Shown: positions 50,943 to 59,714 of the stretch, one piece after another | Position numbering within the stretch: the stretch's first letter is position 1 | Layout of the letters: each line of letters starts with the position of its first letter | Origin: Bacteroidetes bacterium GWF2_43_63 | GTDB lineage: Bacteria; Bacteroidota; Bacteroidia; Bacteroidales; DTU049 | Assembly (NCBI GenBank): GCA_001769275.1 | Contig: MEOQ01000012.1 | Location: 1 to 64,000 of the forward strand | Length of the DNA stretch: 64,000 bases | Direction of reading: 5' to 3' | Position numbers and translations under genes: made by a program | The notes under the pieces: model-generated | The model's input: the letters and a program-made list of their open reading frames with translations, nothing else | Told to the model about the DNA's origin: nothing | Database searches by the model: none

Positions 50943-53900
50943 TTACTGAATAACAACAGAGCTAATCTGCAGGCCGAGTTCGGACACGATCTGCAATGAA
51001 TAAACACCTGCTGACATCTGCGTTACAGGAATCGTCAGAATATTGCCGGCAGTTGTATTTTTTACTGACTGCGAGCTTACCAGGCGACCGGTAGCATCGT
51101 AAAGATTGATCACCAGATTGTTGTATTCCGAAGCAAATGCAATGTTAATGCTTTCGCTGGCAGGATTGGGGTATACATTACCAATCAGAAGTTCAGAAGT
51201 TTCAATTCCTGAGCAATCTTCAACAGTAATTACGATATCATTGCTGCCAGTGCAGGTGAAAGAATTCGTCACTGTTGCCGTTATCGTATGGTTACCTACT
51301 CCAAGTACAGAACCATCAGCGGTGAATGTCTGCGTTGCAGCTCCACCGGTCCAGGAATAGCTTGAGAAGCCAGCGCCGGCATCGAGTATCGTTGATTCAT
51401 CGTTGCAAATAGTTTGGTCTGGTCCAAGGTCAACAACAGGCAAAGCCGCAGTCGTAACGGCCAATGTCTGAACGGTTCCTGTACCGCATGCATTCGAAGG
51501 GGTAACAGTGATGTTTCCGGTCTGCGATCCAACCGTTGTTGTTACACTGCTTGTATTACCACCTGCAGTCTGGCTCCATCCCGTGGGGAAGCCCCATGTG
51601 TAGGTAACTCCAGCAACATTTGTAACAGAATAAACCTGTGAAGCGCCAATACATGGATTAACGGCTCCTGAAATAGCTGTAGGCTGAGCAGGTATGGTTG
51701 AAACAATGACAGAAAGACCACCTGCAGTACCCACTCCACATGAGTTGGATGGAATAACCGAAGCATTACCGGTTTGTGTTCCCGTAGTGACGGTAATTGA
51801 AGAAGTTCCCTGTCCTGCAGTAATAGTCCAGTCACCTGGAACACTCCAGTTATAGGTTTCACCAGCAACAGCGGTGACAGAATATGATACAGAAGTTCCC
51901 TGACATGGGGCAGCAGGACCGGTAACAACCGGCTGTGCGGGAACAACTGATGGTGTGAGAGCCAGCGTTTGCGGAGTTCCATTTCCACAAGTATTGGAAG
52001 GTGTTACGGTAACATTTCCAGCTGTTGATGAAGCAGTCACAGTTACACTATTTGTGTTCTGACCTGCTGTAATTACCCAACCTGCCGGGAATGCCCAGGT
52101 GTAGGTAACACTGGCTTCATTTATTACAGAGTATATCTGAGAAGTGCCGTCACAAGGACTAGCTACCCCTGTGATTACCGAAGGCTGAGCTACAATTGGC
52201 TCGGGGGTAACGCCCAATGTCTGAGCTGTTCCATTTCCGCATCCGGTCGATGGGGTAACCGTAGCAGTGCCGGCCGTTGCTGATGGAGTAACAGTTACAG
52301 AGCTTGTTCCTTGTCCAGCTGTTATTAACCAACCAGCAGGGAAAGCCCAGGTGTAGGTAACACCAGGCACAGTGGTAACTAAATACGTTTGCGAATTCTG
52401 GCAAGGTGTATTATCACCGGTAATGGCCGAAGGTTGCGAAGGAAGAACTGAAGAAGTGACAGTTATTGTTTGTGGCGTACCGTTTCCACAAGAATTGGAC
52501 GGTGTTACTTGTACTGTGCCACTTAAAGCGCCAACAGTGACCGTTAATGAATTGGTGCCCTGGCCGGCTGTGATAGCCCAGTCTGCGGGCGTTGTCCATG
52601 TATATACTACTCCAGCAACTGGAGTCACTGAATAATACTCAGTTGTAGTCTGGCATGGTCCAATCTGTCCGGTAATAACTGAAGGCTGAGCCGGGACAGA
52701 AGTGATTACAATATCGACTGTATTGGCTGTTCCAATAATTGAAGGAGTTGAAGCCACTACACGGATTCGGTATGCTGAACCCGCTGTTGTCCCCAATGGA
52801 ATGGTAGCACTAATAGTTCCTGAAGTGGTACTGGTTAATGTACCTATACTAACGGGGCTTGCGAAGCTACCCCCAGCATCTGAAAGCTGTGCAGTGAAAA
52901 CATTTCCGGCTGTAAATGATCCTGTAATGGTAAACGGGACACTCACAGCAGCACCTGCACACAAAGGACTGCCTGCAATGGTTCCTGTTGCAATAGTTCC
53001 TGCAGCAACACCCGTTACATTAATGTCATCTATGGCAATGCCGTAGCCATAATTTTCGGTTGCTTCAAATGCTATATAATAATCCGAAGATAAGTTGGGC
53101 AAAGGGATAGTGGCTTGAGTCCAGACTGAAATGTTGGTATTGTATGTATTCAATAAAGTCCAGGTACCACCTAATGAAGTCTTATAATACACTTTCAGCT
53201 CATCCTGATCTGGGCTCCATAATTTATTCACATACCAAAAGGTCAATGTTGATGAGGAAAAACCAGATAAATCAATCTGAGGCGTAATGAGTTTTGTTAT
53301 GTTATCAGTTCCGTAAGCTCCTTCATAGAAAGTTGCGTCAAAGGAGCCGCCATGAGCTGTTGCGGTATTCCCACTGCCGTTTCCGGCCATGTATTGCCAA
53401 CTTAAAGCGCCTGTAACAAAAGCCTCGGTCCAGCACGTGGGGATAGTACCACCCTCAAAACCTTCAGTCCAGGGGAAAGTGTTGATAACCCCATTCGATA
53501 AAGTAAAAGTGCTTGTCGCAGTATCGTTTGCAACATTAGCATCGGTGCCACCGTTTGGTGCAGAAGTCCATGCCTTGATTGTATGTGCGCCGTAGGTTGA
53601 AGTGACCGTTGGGAATGTAATGTTTGTGGAAATATTTGTTGCCAAAGTACCAGTCCATGGTTGAGATACAGGAGTTCCTCCATCGATTTGGTAATAAATG
53701 GTGGCCCCTATCAAGGTTGTGGAACCGGCATTGCGCAATGTAACTGATGGGGTTATTGATGTTGTCCCGCATGAGGACCCCGTAGGCGAAACAATTGCTG
53801 AAACCTGCGCGTCGAGCGCGAAAGCAGGTGTATTGGGATTGTATCCATCCAACGTAATAGGTGCGGTACCCATAGGATCGAGCCAGTTGCTAAGACGTGT

Positions 53901-55187
53901 AGCGCTTGTTCCGCCACCAGTCCAAGAAACGCTTAAACGTCCATACCAGTCGCTGGTTGTATTTCCGCAGGCCGCATAACCGCCATGCAGCTGTCCGACG
54001 ATTCGATGATTGGAATCAAATAACGGAGATCCCGATGATCCGCCTTCTGTGGTAGTTCCATCAGCCCATGAGGTTACCCTGAAATGGGAACCATCTCCCG
54101 GGATGGGGGTTTGAAGGTAAGTAGTCGTGGTCAATGCAATTGTTGTCCATGATATTTTTTTAATGTCGGCACTCGGATGATGAATGCCAAAAGAAGTTCC
54201 AGAAATACTTGCATCGGTAGCGCGGTTCCAGCCGGCATAAAACACGTCGTATGAAGCCGGAGGTACTGAATTCATCTGCACCAGACAGAAATCGCTGGCT
54301 GCATTTCTGGCTTTCAAAACCGAACCGGATACCTGATCATAAGCAGGAGAAGTTCCGGGGTTAGAACAAGTTGCACTTTGCCAGTTGAAATAAAACACCC
54401 AGCTGGTCGGGTCGGAGTAGCAATGGTCTGCAGTAAGAATATAAGGAGTTCCGTCGTTGGCTGTATTGTTTACCAGCGAACCGGTACAAAAACCGGAACC
54501 ACCGGAAACCAGCATACATACAGAGTTTATTTCATTCTCCCAGCCAACACCACCTGGACAAGCTACATTCACATTGCATGTTCCAGATGAACCAAATGAT
54601 TTGGTAAAATCCTTTATACCCCTGTATCCGTGAGTAACCCGATAGAGGTGCACTTCGCCGGGAAATGCAACTGTCGCAGGCTCGAAATACTCGACTGTGA
54701 TTAAATCACCTTTAACAAGAGCTGTGGCAAATATGCCGTCTGCCTGATTGTTTTGAGCGGTAAATGAACCTAAAACCTCTTGCTGATCGCTGCTATAAAC
54801 AAAAAGTTCAGCTCCGGCAGGAAGATTATAATGGTCGAAAGTCAGGTTGATTGACACCGCTTCCGGCGAATAGATTGAAACACGGTAAATTTTATCGCCG
54901 TTTGGCATTTGTATCATGTTGCCATCGGATTTCACATCAATGTCAACGTACATGTTTTCGCCAAAACGCCATGGGCGTTCCTTTAGCGGGTCATTAACGG
55001 CATCATCGGCTCTCAGGGAGTCCACATTAACTTCGATCATCTGAAAGACCGGAACAGTGGCATTCGCTTTGATTTCCTGTTTCAGATCGAAAGATCTGGG
55101 CGAGCCGCCATGGCTGATTTGTGCATATACGGGGAAAGCCCATATAATAATCAACAGAATTGAAAAAAGTGTAATTCTATTTTTCAT
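50943..55187 (-). CDS. secreted trypsin-like serine protease with PKD repeats and T9SS tail
   Basis: This 1415-residue protein uses the ATG at 55187, which starts a normal signal peptide (MKNRITLFSILLIIIWAF). A propeptide of about 180 residues precedes a chymotrypsin-fold, lysyl-endopeptidase-like domain (about 205-475) with H255 (TADHC), D299 (ASDFC) and S387 (GGSSGSP). An Ig-like domain, a MAM/choice-of-anchor-J domain (570-726) and five PKD/Ig-like repeats of about 83 residues (830-1247) follow. The final type A sorting domain is LIGNVYPNPASESINIAF...AGVYSLQIV. It should be exported by T9SS and anchored at the surface. Cleavage preference is inferred from resemblance only. Confidence 0.92.
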   Translation of the reverse strand: MKNRITLFSILLIIIWAFPVYAQISHGGSPRSFDLKQEIKANATVPVFQMIEVNVDSLRADDAVNDPLKERPWRFGENMYVDIDVKSDGNMIQMPNGDKIYRVSIYSPEAVSINLTFDHYNLPAGAELFVYSSDQQEVLGSFTAQNNQADGIFATALVKGDLITVEYFEPATVAFPGEVHLYRVTHGYRGIKDFTKSFGSSGTCNVNVACPGGVGWENEINSVCMLVSGGSGFCTGSLVNNTANDGTPYILTADHCYSDPTSWVFYFNWQSATCSNPGTSPAYDQVSGSVLKARNAASDFCLVQMNSVPPASYDVFYAGWNRATDASISGTSFGIHHPSADIKKISWTTIALTTTTYLQTPIPGDGSHFRVTSWADGTTTEGGSSGSPLFDSNHRIVGQLHGGYAACGNTTSDWYGRLSVSWTGGGTSATRLSNWLDPMGTAPITLDGYNPNTPAFALDAQVSAIVSPTGSSCGTTSITPSVTLRNAGSTTLIGATIYYQIDGGTPVSQPWTGTLATNISTNITFPTVTSTYGAHTIKAWTSAPNGGTDANVANDTATSTFTLSNGVINTFPWTEGFEGGTIPTCWTEAFVTGALSWQYMAGNGSGNTATAHGGSFDATFYEGAYGTDNITKLITPQIDLSGFSSSTLTFWYVNKLWSPDQDELKVYYKTSLGGTWTLLNTYNTNISVWTQATIPLPNLSSDYYIAFEATENYGYGIAIDDINVTGVAAGTIATGTIAGSPLCAGAAVSVPFTITGSFTAGNVFTAQLSDAGGSFASPVSIGTLTSTTSGTISATIPLGTTAGSAYRIRVVASTPSIIGTANTVDIVITSVPAQPSVITGQIGPCQTTTEYYSVTPVAGVVYTWTTPADWAITAGQGTNSLTVTVGALSGTVQVTPSNSCGNGTPQTITVTSSVLPSQPSAITGDNTPCQNSQTYLVTTVPGVTYTWAFPAGWLITAGQGTSSVTVTPSATAGTATVTPSTGCGNGTAQTLGVTPEPIVAQPSVITGVASPCDGTSQIYSVINEASVTYTWAFPAGWVITAGQNTNSVTVTASSTAGNVTVTPSNTCGNGTPQTLALTPSVVPAQPVVTGPAAPCQGTSVSYSVTAVAGETYNWSVPGDWTITAGQGTSSITVTTGTQTGNASVIPSNSCGVGTAGGLSVIVSTIPAQPTAISGAVNPCIGASQVYSVTNVAGVTYTWGFPTGWSQTAGGNTSSVTTTVGSQTGNITVTPSNACGTGTVQTLAVTTAALPVVDLGPDQTICNDESTILDAGAGFSSYSWTGGAATQTFTADGSVLGVGNHTITATVTNSFTCTGSNDIVITVEDCSGIETSELLIGNVYPNPASESINIAFASEYNNLVINLYDATGRLVSSQSVKNTTAGNILTIPVTQMSAGVYSLQIVSELGLQISSVVIQ
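51448..52700 (-). repeat. five tandem coding repeats of about 250 bp
   Basis: Each encodes the pattern QPS.ITG...PC....Y.V..V.GVTYTWA.PAGW.ITAGQGTSSVTVT...G...VTPSN.CGNGT.QTL.V. Repeats 2 and 3 are especially alike. They could recombine to change copy number. Confidence 0.8.
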
Positions 55188-55355
55188 ATTTGGTGGTTTT
55201 TTTCGGTGGCTAAAATACAAATTTTTAAACATGCAACCACGGAATTAAAAATGAAATGCAAAATCATTTTTTCCGGAGTTTTACCCAGAATTAAAGTCGA
55301 AAACATTTCCCGGATTAGGAATAATTTGCATCTTTGTAAAAAAATCCCCCCTTTC

Positions 55356-56636
55356 ATGACTCAGCAACATTCATCAAAAAGTCAGGTATTCGCACTTGTA
55401 ATAGTCGGAGTGCTTTTCTTTATTTTTGGGTTCGTAACCTGGCTCAACGGCACATTAATCCCATTTTTAAAAATTGCATGCGAGCTTACAACTCAACAGG
55501 CATTTTTCGTAGCAACTGCATTTTATTTCGCCTATTTCGTAATGGCCATTCCCGTTTCATTTGTTCTGAAATATACCGGCTTTGTCAACTCAATGTCGAT
55601 GGGCCTCATTGTAATGATGCTCGGCAGTCTGCTTTTTATTCCTGCAGCATATTCCAGAGAATACTGGGTGTTTCTGGTTGCCCTTTTCATTCAGGGGACA
55701 GGGCTCACATTGCTGCAGACCGCTGTCAATCCGTATGTAGCATTACTTGGGCCGGTTGAGAGTGCTGCGAAGCGCATCAGTATAATGGGAGTGGCAAACA
55801 AACTTGCAGGTGCTTTCAGCGGTATAATTCTGGGTTCAATTCTCCTCGCCAAATCGGACAGTGAAATAAAAACCGACCTTTCATTTCTTGATGCGGCTCA
55901 GAAAGCCCTCTATCTGGATGATCTTTCTCAAAAAGTAGTTGGACCTTATCTTTTGATGGCTGGCGTATTGCTCTTGCTGGCTATGATGGTTCGTTTTGCA
56001 CGCCTTCCCGAAATTTCCAGCGACGAGCCGGCTGCACGGTTTTCGGCTAAAGGAATTCCAACGTATGCGTGGTTAGGGGTTGTGGCCCTCTTTTTCTATG
56101 TCGGTGCGGAGGTTGTTGTTGGTGACAGCGTAATCCTATATGGCCGCTACCTCAATCCTGATCCATCGTTTATCAATATTTTCGGTTTCGATATCAATAT
56201 TTTGAATCCGAGCTACTTTACCTCATATGTGATGGCCGGAATGATTATCGGGTATTTCATAGGGATTGCATTGATTCCTAAAGTGATTAGTCAACAAAAA
56301 GCATTGCAACTTTTTTCAATAAGTGCGTTAATTTTCACCACCTGCGCTTTGCTGAGTAATGGCATTGCATCGTTATTTTTCATTGCACTCCTGGGAGTTT
56401 CAAATTCTGTAATGTGGCCCGCAATCTGGCCTCTGGCGATTGAAAAAACCGGCAACAAAATGCCCATCATTTCAGCCCTTCTTATTATGGGAATCATTGG
56501 CGGAGCCATAATGAGTCCGGTGTTTGGCTGGCTTGCCGATCTCTGGAATATGCACCAGGCATACGTGCTTCTGATTCCCTGCTATTTCTTCGTGCTTTTC
56601 TTTGCTACAAAAGGTCATAAAATCAACAAACAATAA
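55356..56636 (+). CDS. FucP/GluP-type sugar MFS transporter
   Basis: This 426-residue permease has about 12 membrane segments. Its features fit the L-fucose/glucose-galactose proton symporter group: ALVIVGVLFFIFGFVTWLNGTLIPFLK at the N-terminus and QGTGLTLLQTAVNPYVALLGP in segment 5. The ATG at 55356 is chosen; an upstream ATG would add 50 poorly conserved residues that overlap the protease's leader. CATCTTTG lies just upstream, one base off the -7 consensus. The sugar is unknown. It is followed 2 bases later by a small membrane gene. Confidence 0.9.
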   Translation: MTQQHSSKSQVFALVIVGVLFFIFGFVTWLNGTLIPFLKIACELTTQQAFFVATAFYFAYFVMAIPVSFVLKYTGFVNSMSMGLIVMMLGSLLFIPAAYSREYWVFLVALFIQGTGLTLLQTAVNPYVALLGPVESAAKRISIMGVANKLAGAFSGIILGSILLAKSDSEIKTDLSFLDAAQKALYLDDLSQKVVGPYLLMAGVLLLLAMMVRFARLPEISSDEPAARFSAKGIPTYAWLGVVALFFYVGAEVVVGDSVILYGRYLNPDPSFINIFGFDINILNPSYFTSYVMAGMIIGYFIGIALIPKVISQQKALQLFSISALIFTTCALLSNGIASLFFIALLGVSNSVMWPAIWPLAIEKTGNKMPIISALLIMGIIGGAIMSPVFGWLADLWNMHQAYVLLIPCYFFVLFFATKGHKINKQ

Positions 56637-56638
56637 CT

Positions 56639-56983
56639 ATGGAAAATCAAACTCCTTACGACTCACCCTTTCTGAAGCCCGAAGCCCCCAATGCATCATC
56701 AGCTCAGCTTATGGGAATTCTCTCAATTGTGTTTACTTTCTTTTTTACAATCGCCGGACTGGTTCTCGGTATTGTGGCCATTGTTCAGGCCCGTAAAGCG
56801 GAAGAAGCTTTCAATGCCAATCCCGGCATGTTCAACCCCTATTCGTTAAACAAAGCGAAAACCGGGAAAACATGCGGCATTATTGGAGTTGTGCTGAGTG
56901 GCCTCATTATTATCGCGGCCATCATTCTTGTTGTTGTACTCATTTCTGTTTTTGCAAACTACGGAACGCATCGCTGTTACTAA
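56639..56983 (+). CDS. small DUF4190-like membrane protein
   Basis: This 114-residue protein has two hydrophobic segments at about 24-47 and 78-104, joined by a polar loop with KAKTGKTCGIIGVVLSG. The spacing resembles the CCC-type DUF4190 family. It sits between the sugar transporter and the nnr gene, with 2- and 3-base gaps. Function is unknown. Confidence 0.75.
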   Translation: MENQTPYDSPFLKPEAPNASSAQLMGILSIVFTFFFTIAGLVLGIVAIVQARKAEEAFNANPGMFNPYSLNKAKTGKTCGIIGVVLSGLIIIAAIILVVVLISVFANYGTHRCY

Positions 56984-56986
56984 GTC

Positions 56987-58495
56987 ATGATTAAAATTCT
57001 TGACATTGAACAGATCCGCGAAGCAGACCAGTACACCATTAAAAATGAACCGGTAACTTCAGATGCACTGATGGAGCGCGCTGCCGGATTATGTTTCGAG
57101 TGGATCAGAGGTGCTCTGCCTGACACAAAGCAGACTTTTACCGTATTTGCCGGTCCCGGAAACAATGGCGGTGACGGGCTTGTAATCGCGCGCATGCTCC
57201 ACGACAGTGGCTATTCGGTTGATGTTTTTCTTGTTCCGTTTTCAGACAAGCTCAGCCCTGATTGCAAGCGGAATCTGGATAGATTCAAAAAGAAACGGAA
57301 AGTAAATATTATTGAGAAAGCCGACGAGTTTCCTTCGCTTTCTGAAGACTGTATAATTATCGATGCATTGCTGGGATCAGGGATCAGTCGCGCGCCGGAA
57401 GGGCTTGTTCAAAGTGTCATTGAAAAAATAGACGCTGCTAAAAACACGGTAATTGCCATTGATCTACCTTCGGGACTACTGGCCGATGATAGTTCACTCA
57501 GTCATTCGAAAAAAATTATCAAAGCCGACATTACTCTTACCATTGGTGCGCCAAAGCTTGCGCTGTTAATGCCTGAAAACGGCATTTACTGCGGCGAATG
57601 GCATCTTGTTCCCATAGGCCTGCATGAAGATTTTCTGAATAACTCGAAGGCAAAACATTTCTATCTTTGCCCTGAAGATTTCGAAGGAACCATTCCTGCA
57701 AGAAAAACTTTTTCGCATAAAGGGACTTATGGTCACGCTTTGATTATGGCTGGCAGCAAAGGAAAAACCGGTGCGGCTGTACTGGCTGTACGCGCATGTC
57801 TTCGCTCTGGGTGCGGATTAACAACAATTCATTGTCCGTCGGATTCACTCAACATCCTTCAGATCGCGGCTCCGGAAGCCATGTCTTCTATTGATAAAAA
57901 CCCGGAGTGCCTATCAGAAATTCCGGATCTTTCACCATTTTCATCAATTGCTTTCGGCCCTGGATGCGGTCAGGAAAAAGCGACTGCTGCTGCGCTGAAA
58001 ATGCTCATTCAGGAATCTAAAGTGCCGCTTGTCGTAGATGCCGACGGATTGAACATACTTGCAGCCAATAAAACCTGGTTGGCATTTTTACCTGAAAACA
58101 CAATACTGACGCCCCATCCGGGTGAATTCGGACGACTATTCGGAGAAAGTAAAAATGATTTCGAGCGATTGCAGAAAGCCATTGATATGGCAGTAAAATT
58201 CAAAAGTGTGATTGTTCTGAAAGGTGCATTCACAGCCATAATTTCATCGAAAGGGCAGGCATTTTTCAATTGCACGGGTAACCCAGGCATGGCCAAAGGA
58301 GGTTCGGGTGATGTGCTAACGGGATTGATAGGAGGTTTGCTTGCACGTGGAATCCCTGCACTGCAGGCGGCTTTAACAGGGGTTTACCTTCATGGGCTGG
58401 CCGGTGATTTTGCAGCCAAAGATCTTACACAGGAAGCCATGCATGCCGGAGACCTGATAGAATATTTGCATCAGGCATGGGCGCAGATTGCCTAA
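56987..58495 (+). CDS. nnr: bifunctional NAD(P)H-hydrate epimerase / ADP-dependent dehydratase
   Basis: This 502-residue enzyme repairs hydrated NAD(P)H. The N-terminal epimerase (YjeF_N; about 1-215) shows FAGPGNNGGDGLVIARML and DALLGSG. The C-terminal ADP-dependent dehydratase (about 235-500) shows VVDADGLNIL, LTPHPGEFGRLFG and GNPGMAKGGSGDVLTGLIGGLLARG. The length and domain order are standard. It is the third gene of the sugar-transporter operon. Confidence 0.96.
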   Translation: MIKILDIEQIREADQYTIKNEPVTSDALMERAAGLCFEWIRGALPDTKQTFTVFAGPGNNGGDGLVIARMLHDSGYSVDVFLVPFSDKLSPDCKRNLDRFKKKRKVNIIEKADEFPSLSEDCIIIDALLGSGISRAPEGLVQSVIEKIDAAKNTVIAIDLPSGLLADDSSLSHSKKIIKADITLTIGAPKLALLMPENGIYCGEWHLVPIGLHEDFLNNSKAKHFYLCPEDFEGTIPARKTFSHKGTYGHALIMAGSKGKTGAAVLAVRACLRSGCGLTTIHCPSDSLNILQIAAPEAMSSIDKNPECLSEIPDLSPFSSIAFGPGCGQEKATAAALKMLIQESKVPLVVDADGLNILAANKTWLAFLPENTILTPHPGEFGRLFGESKNDFERLQKAIDMAVKFKSVIVLKGAFTAIISSKGQAFFNCTGNPGMAKGGSGDVLTGLIGGLLARGIPALQAALTGVYLHGLAGDFAAKDLTQEAMHAGDLIEYLHQAWAQIA

Positions 58496-58586
58496 GATTT
58501 GGTCTAAGAAACGGTTAAATTTCTGGGAATACAGGCGTTTTTGGAAAATCCGATGTACCTTTACTGACCAATTAAAATAAATCAAA

Positions 58587-58787
58587 ATGAAAAAACTACT
58601 TTTAATCACAGGGCTTGCTCTCGCTCTCGCATCATGCGGTGGCAAAAGCGACAAAGCTATGACTCCGGAGGAAGAAACCCAGTTTGCAACAGAAGAAGTA
58701 AAAGCCATTGATTCATCAGTGACTACTGTTGTAGACAGTGTTAGTGCCAAAGAGGCCAAGGTAAATGAATTACTCAAAGGAATTTAA
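58587..58787 (+). CDS. tiny lipoprotein
   Basis: This 66-residue protein has a lipobox Cys17 (MKKLLLITGLALALASC) and an acidic, Thr/Ser-rich tail. It is followed after 11 bases by the Gln/Asn-rich secreted protein gene, so they are probably co-expressed. No family is recognised. Confidence 0.7.
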   Translation: MKKLLLITGLALALASCGGKSDKAMTPEEETQFATEEVKAIDSSVTTVVDSVSAKEAKVNELLKGI

Positions 58788-58798
58788 AAAAGGAAACC

Positions 58799-59503
58799 AT
58801 GAAAAAACTATTTTCATTCATGCTTGCCGTTGCATTTGCAACCATTTCAATCGCTGTAATGGCGCAGGGAAACGGTAAAGGCCAAGGCAATGGCCAGGAT
58901 AAGAAAAACACCAATACTCAGCAAGTGAGCCACGGAAACCAGCAGCAGCAGGGTCAGGGCGACAAGCAGGGCAACTCAGAGAGCGTAAACCAGAACGAGA
59001 AAGGCAATCCTGATCGCGGTAATGTTGACAAAGGCAAGCCTGAGGATAAAAACAAGCCTGAAAAAGCTGAAAAACCAGACGCAGTAAAAGAAAATCCAGG
59101 TCAGGGTAACGGACACGCGTATGGTCGCAACAAAGGTGAAATGACCGGACGTGAATTCGGACAGATGCGTTCGGAAGAAGCAAAAAATAAGGTGAAGACA
59201 AAACTTGACGAGTCGGAAAAAGTGATAACCGAACAGCAGAGCCGCGTTGATGTTATGCATCAGAATGTTGATCAGGCACGTAAAAACAACGAGCAGAAAC
59301 TCAGCGAAGGTAAAATTACACGCAAAGAATACGATGCAAACAATGCACGCATTGACGAAGCTGAGCAAATCACCATCGAAGCCGAACAACAGGTGAAAGA
59401 AGAACAGACCCGCATCAACAATGCTAAAGAAGACCTGAATAAGCCGGTATCTAACGAAAAAACTGAAACCGAAACCAACACTTCAGCTCCAAAGCGCAAT
59501 TAA
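58799..59503 (+). CDS. secreted Gln/Asn/Gly-rich and helical protein
   Basis: This 234-residue protein has a signal peptide to about AVMAQ (residue 22). A low-complexity hydrophilic stretch covers 23-115 (GKGQGNGQDKK, QQQQGQGDKQGN, repeated KPE/KPD). A long charged helical segment follows at about 120-215 (KVKTKLDESEKVITEQQSRVD), with predicted coiled coil. It has no cysteine and no recognised domain. The disordered N-terminal half is unusual for its size. A strong terminator ends the unit. Confidence 0.75.
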   Translation: MKKLFSFMLAVAFATISIAVMAQGNGKGQGNGQDKKNTNTQQVSHGNQQQQGQGDKQGNSESVNQNEKGNPDRGNVDKGKPEDKNKPEKAEKPDAVKENPGQGNGHAYGRNKGEMTGREFGQMRSEEAKNKVKTKLDESEKVITEQQSRVDVMHQNVDQARKNNEQKLSEGKITRKEYDANNARIDEAEQITIEAEQQVKEEQTRINNAKEDLNKPVSNEKTETETNTSAPKRN

Positions 59504-59525
59504 TATTGCATTAGCGAATATTCAG

Positions 59526-59551
59526 AACCCTGGCTGCGGCCGGGGTTTTTT
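59526..59551 (+). terminator. intrinsic terminator after the Gln/Asn-rich protein
   Basis: ACCCTGGC-TGCG-GCCGGGGT followed by TTTTT gives a GC-rich stem of about 8 bp, one base pair being G-T. Confidence 0.85.
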
Positions 59552-59644
59552 GTTATAGCTCCGCTATGCGAAGCATATGCTTCACATAGCTTGCCTATTC
59601 GCAACAAAACGCGACCGCTCGTGGAAATTGTGCCCGCCTGACAC

Positions 59645-59672
59645 TTTGATGGCTCAAAAAAAACTATTTTTG
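59645..59672 (+). promoter_or_regulatory. promoter of the phosphorylase operon
   Basis: TTTG (59645-59648) and TATTTTTG (59665-59672) are 16 bases apart. The GH94 ATG lies 43 bases downstream. Confidence 0.55.
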
Positions 59673-59714
59673 CATCGTTCCTGAAACGACATTTCATCAC
59701 CCTCATATAATCCA

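Noticed and set aside
55206-55355. 50-residue N-terminal extension of the sugar MFS transporter
   Set aside because: The extension overlaps the divergent protease's leader and its likely promoter; the ATG at 55356 gives the usual N-terminus of this family.
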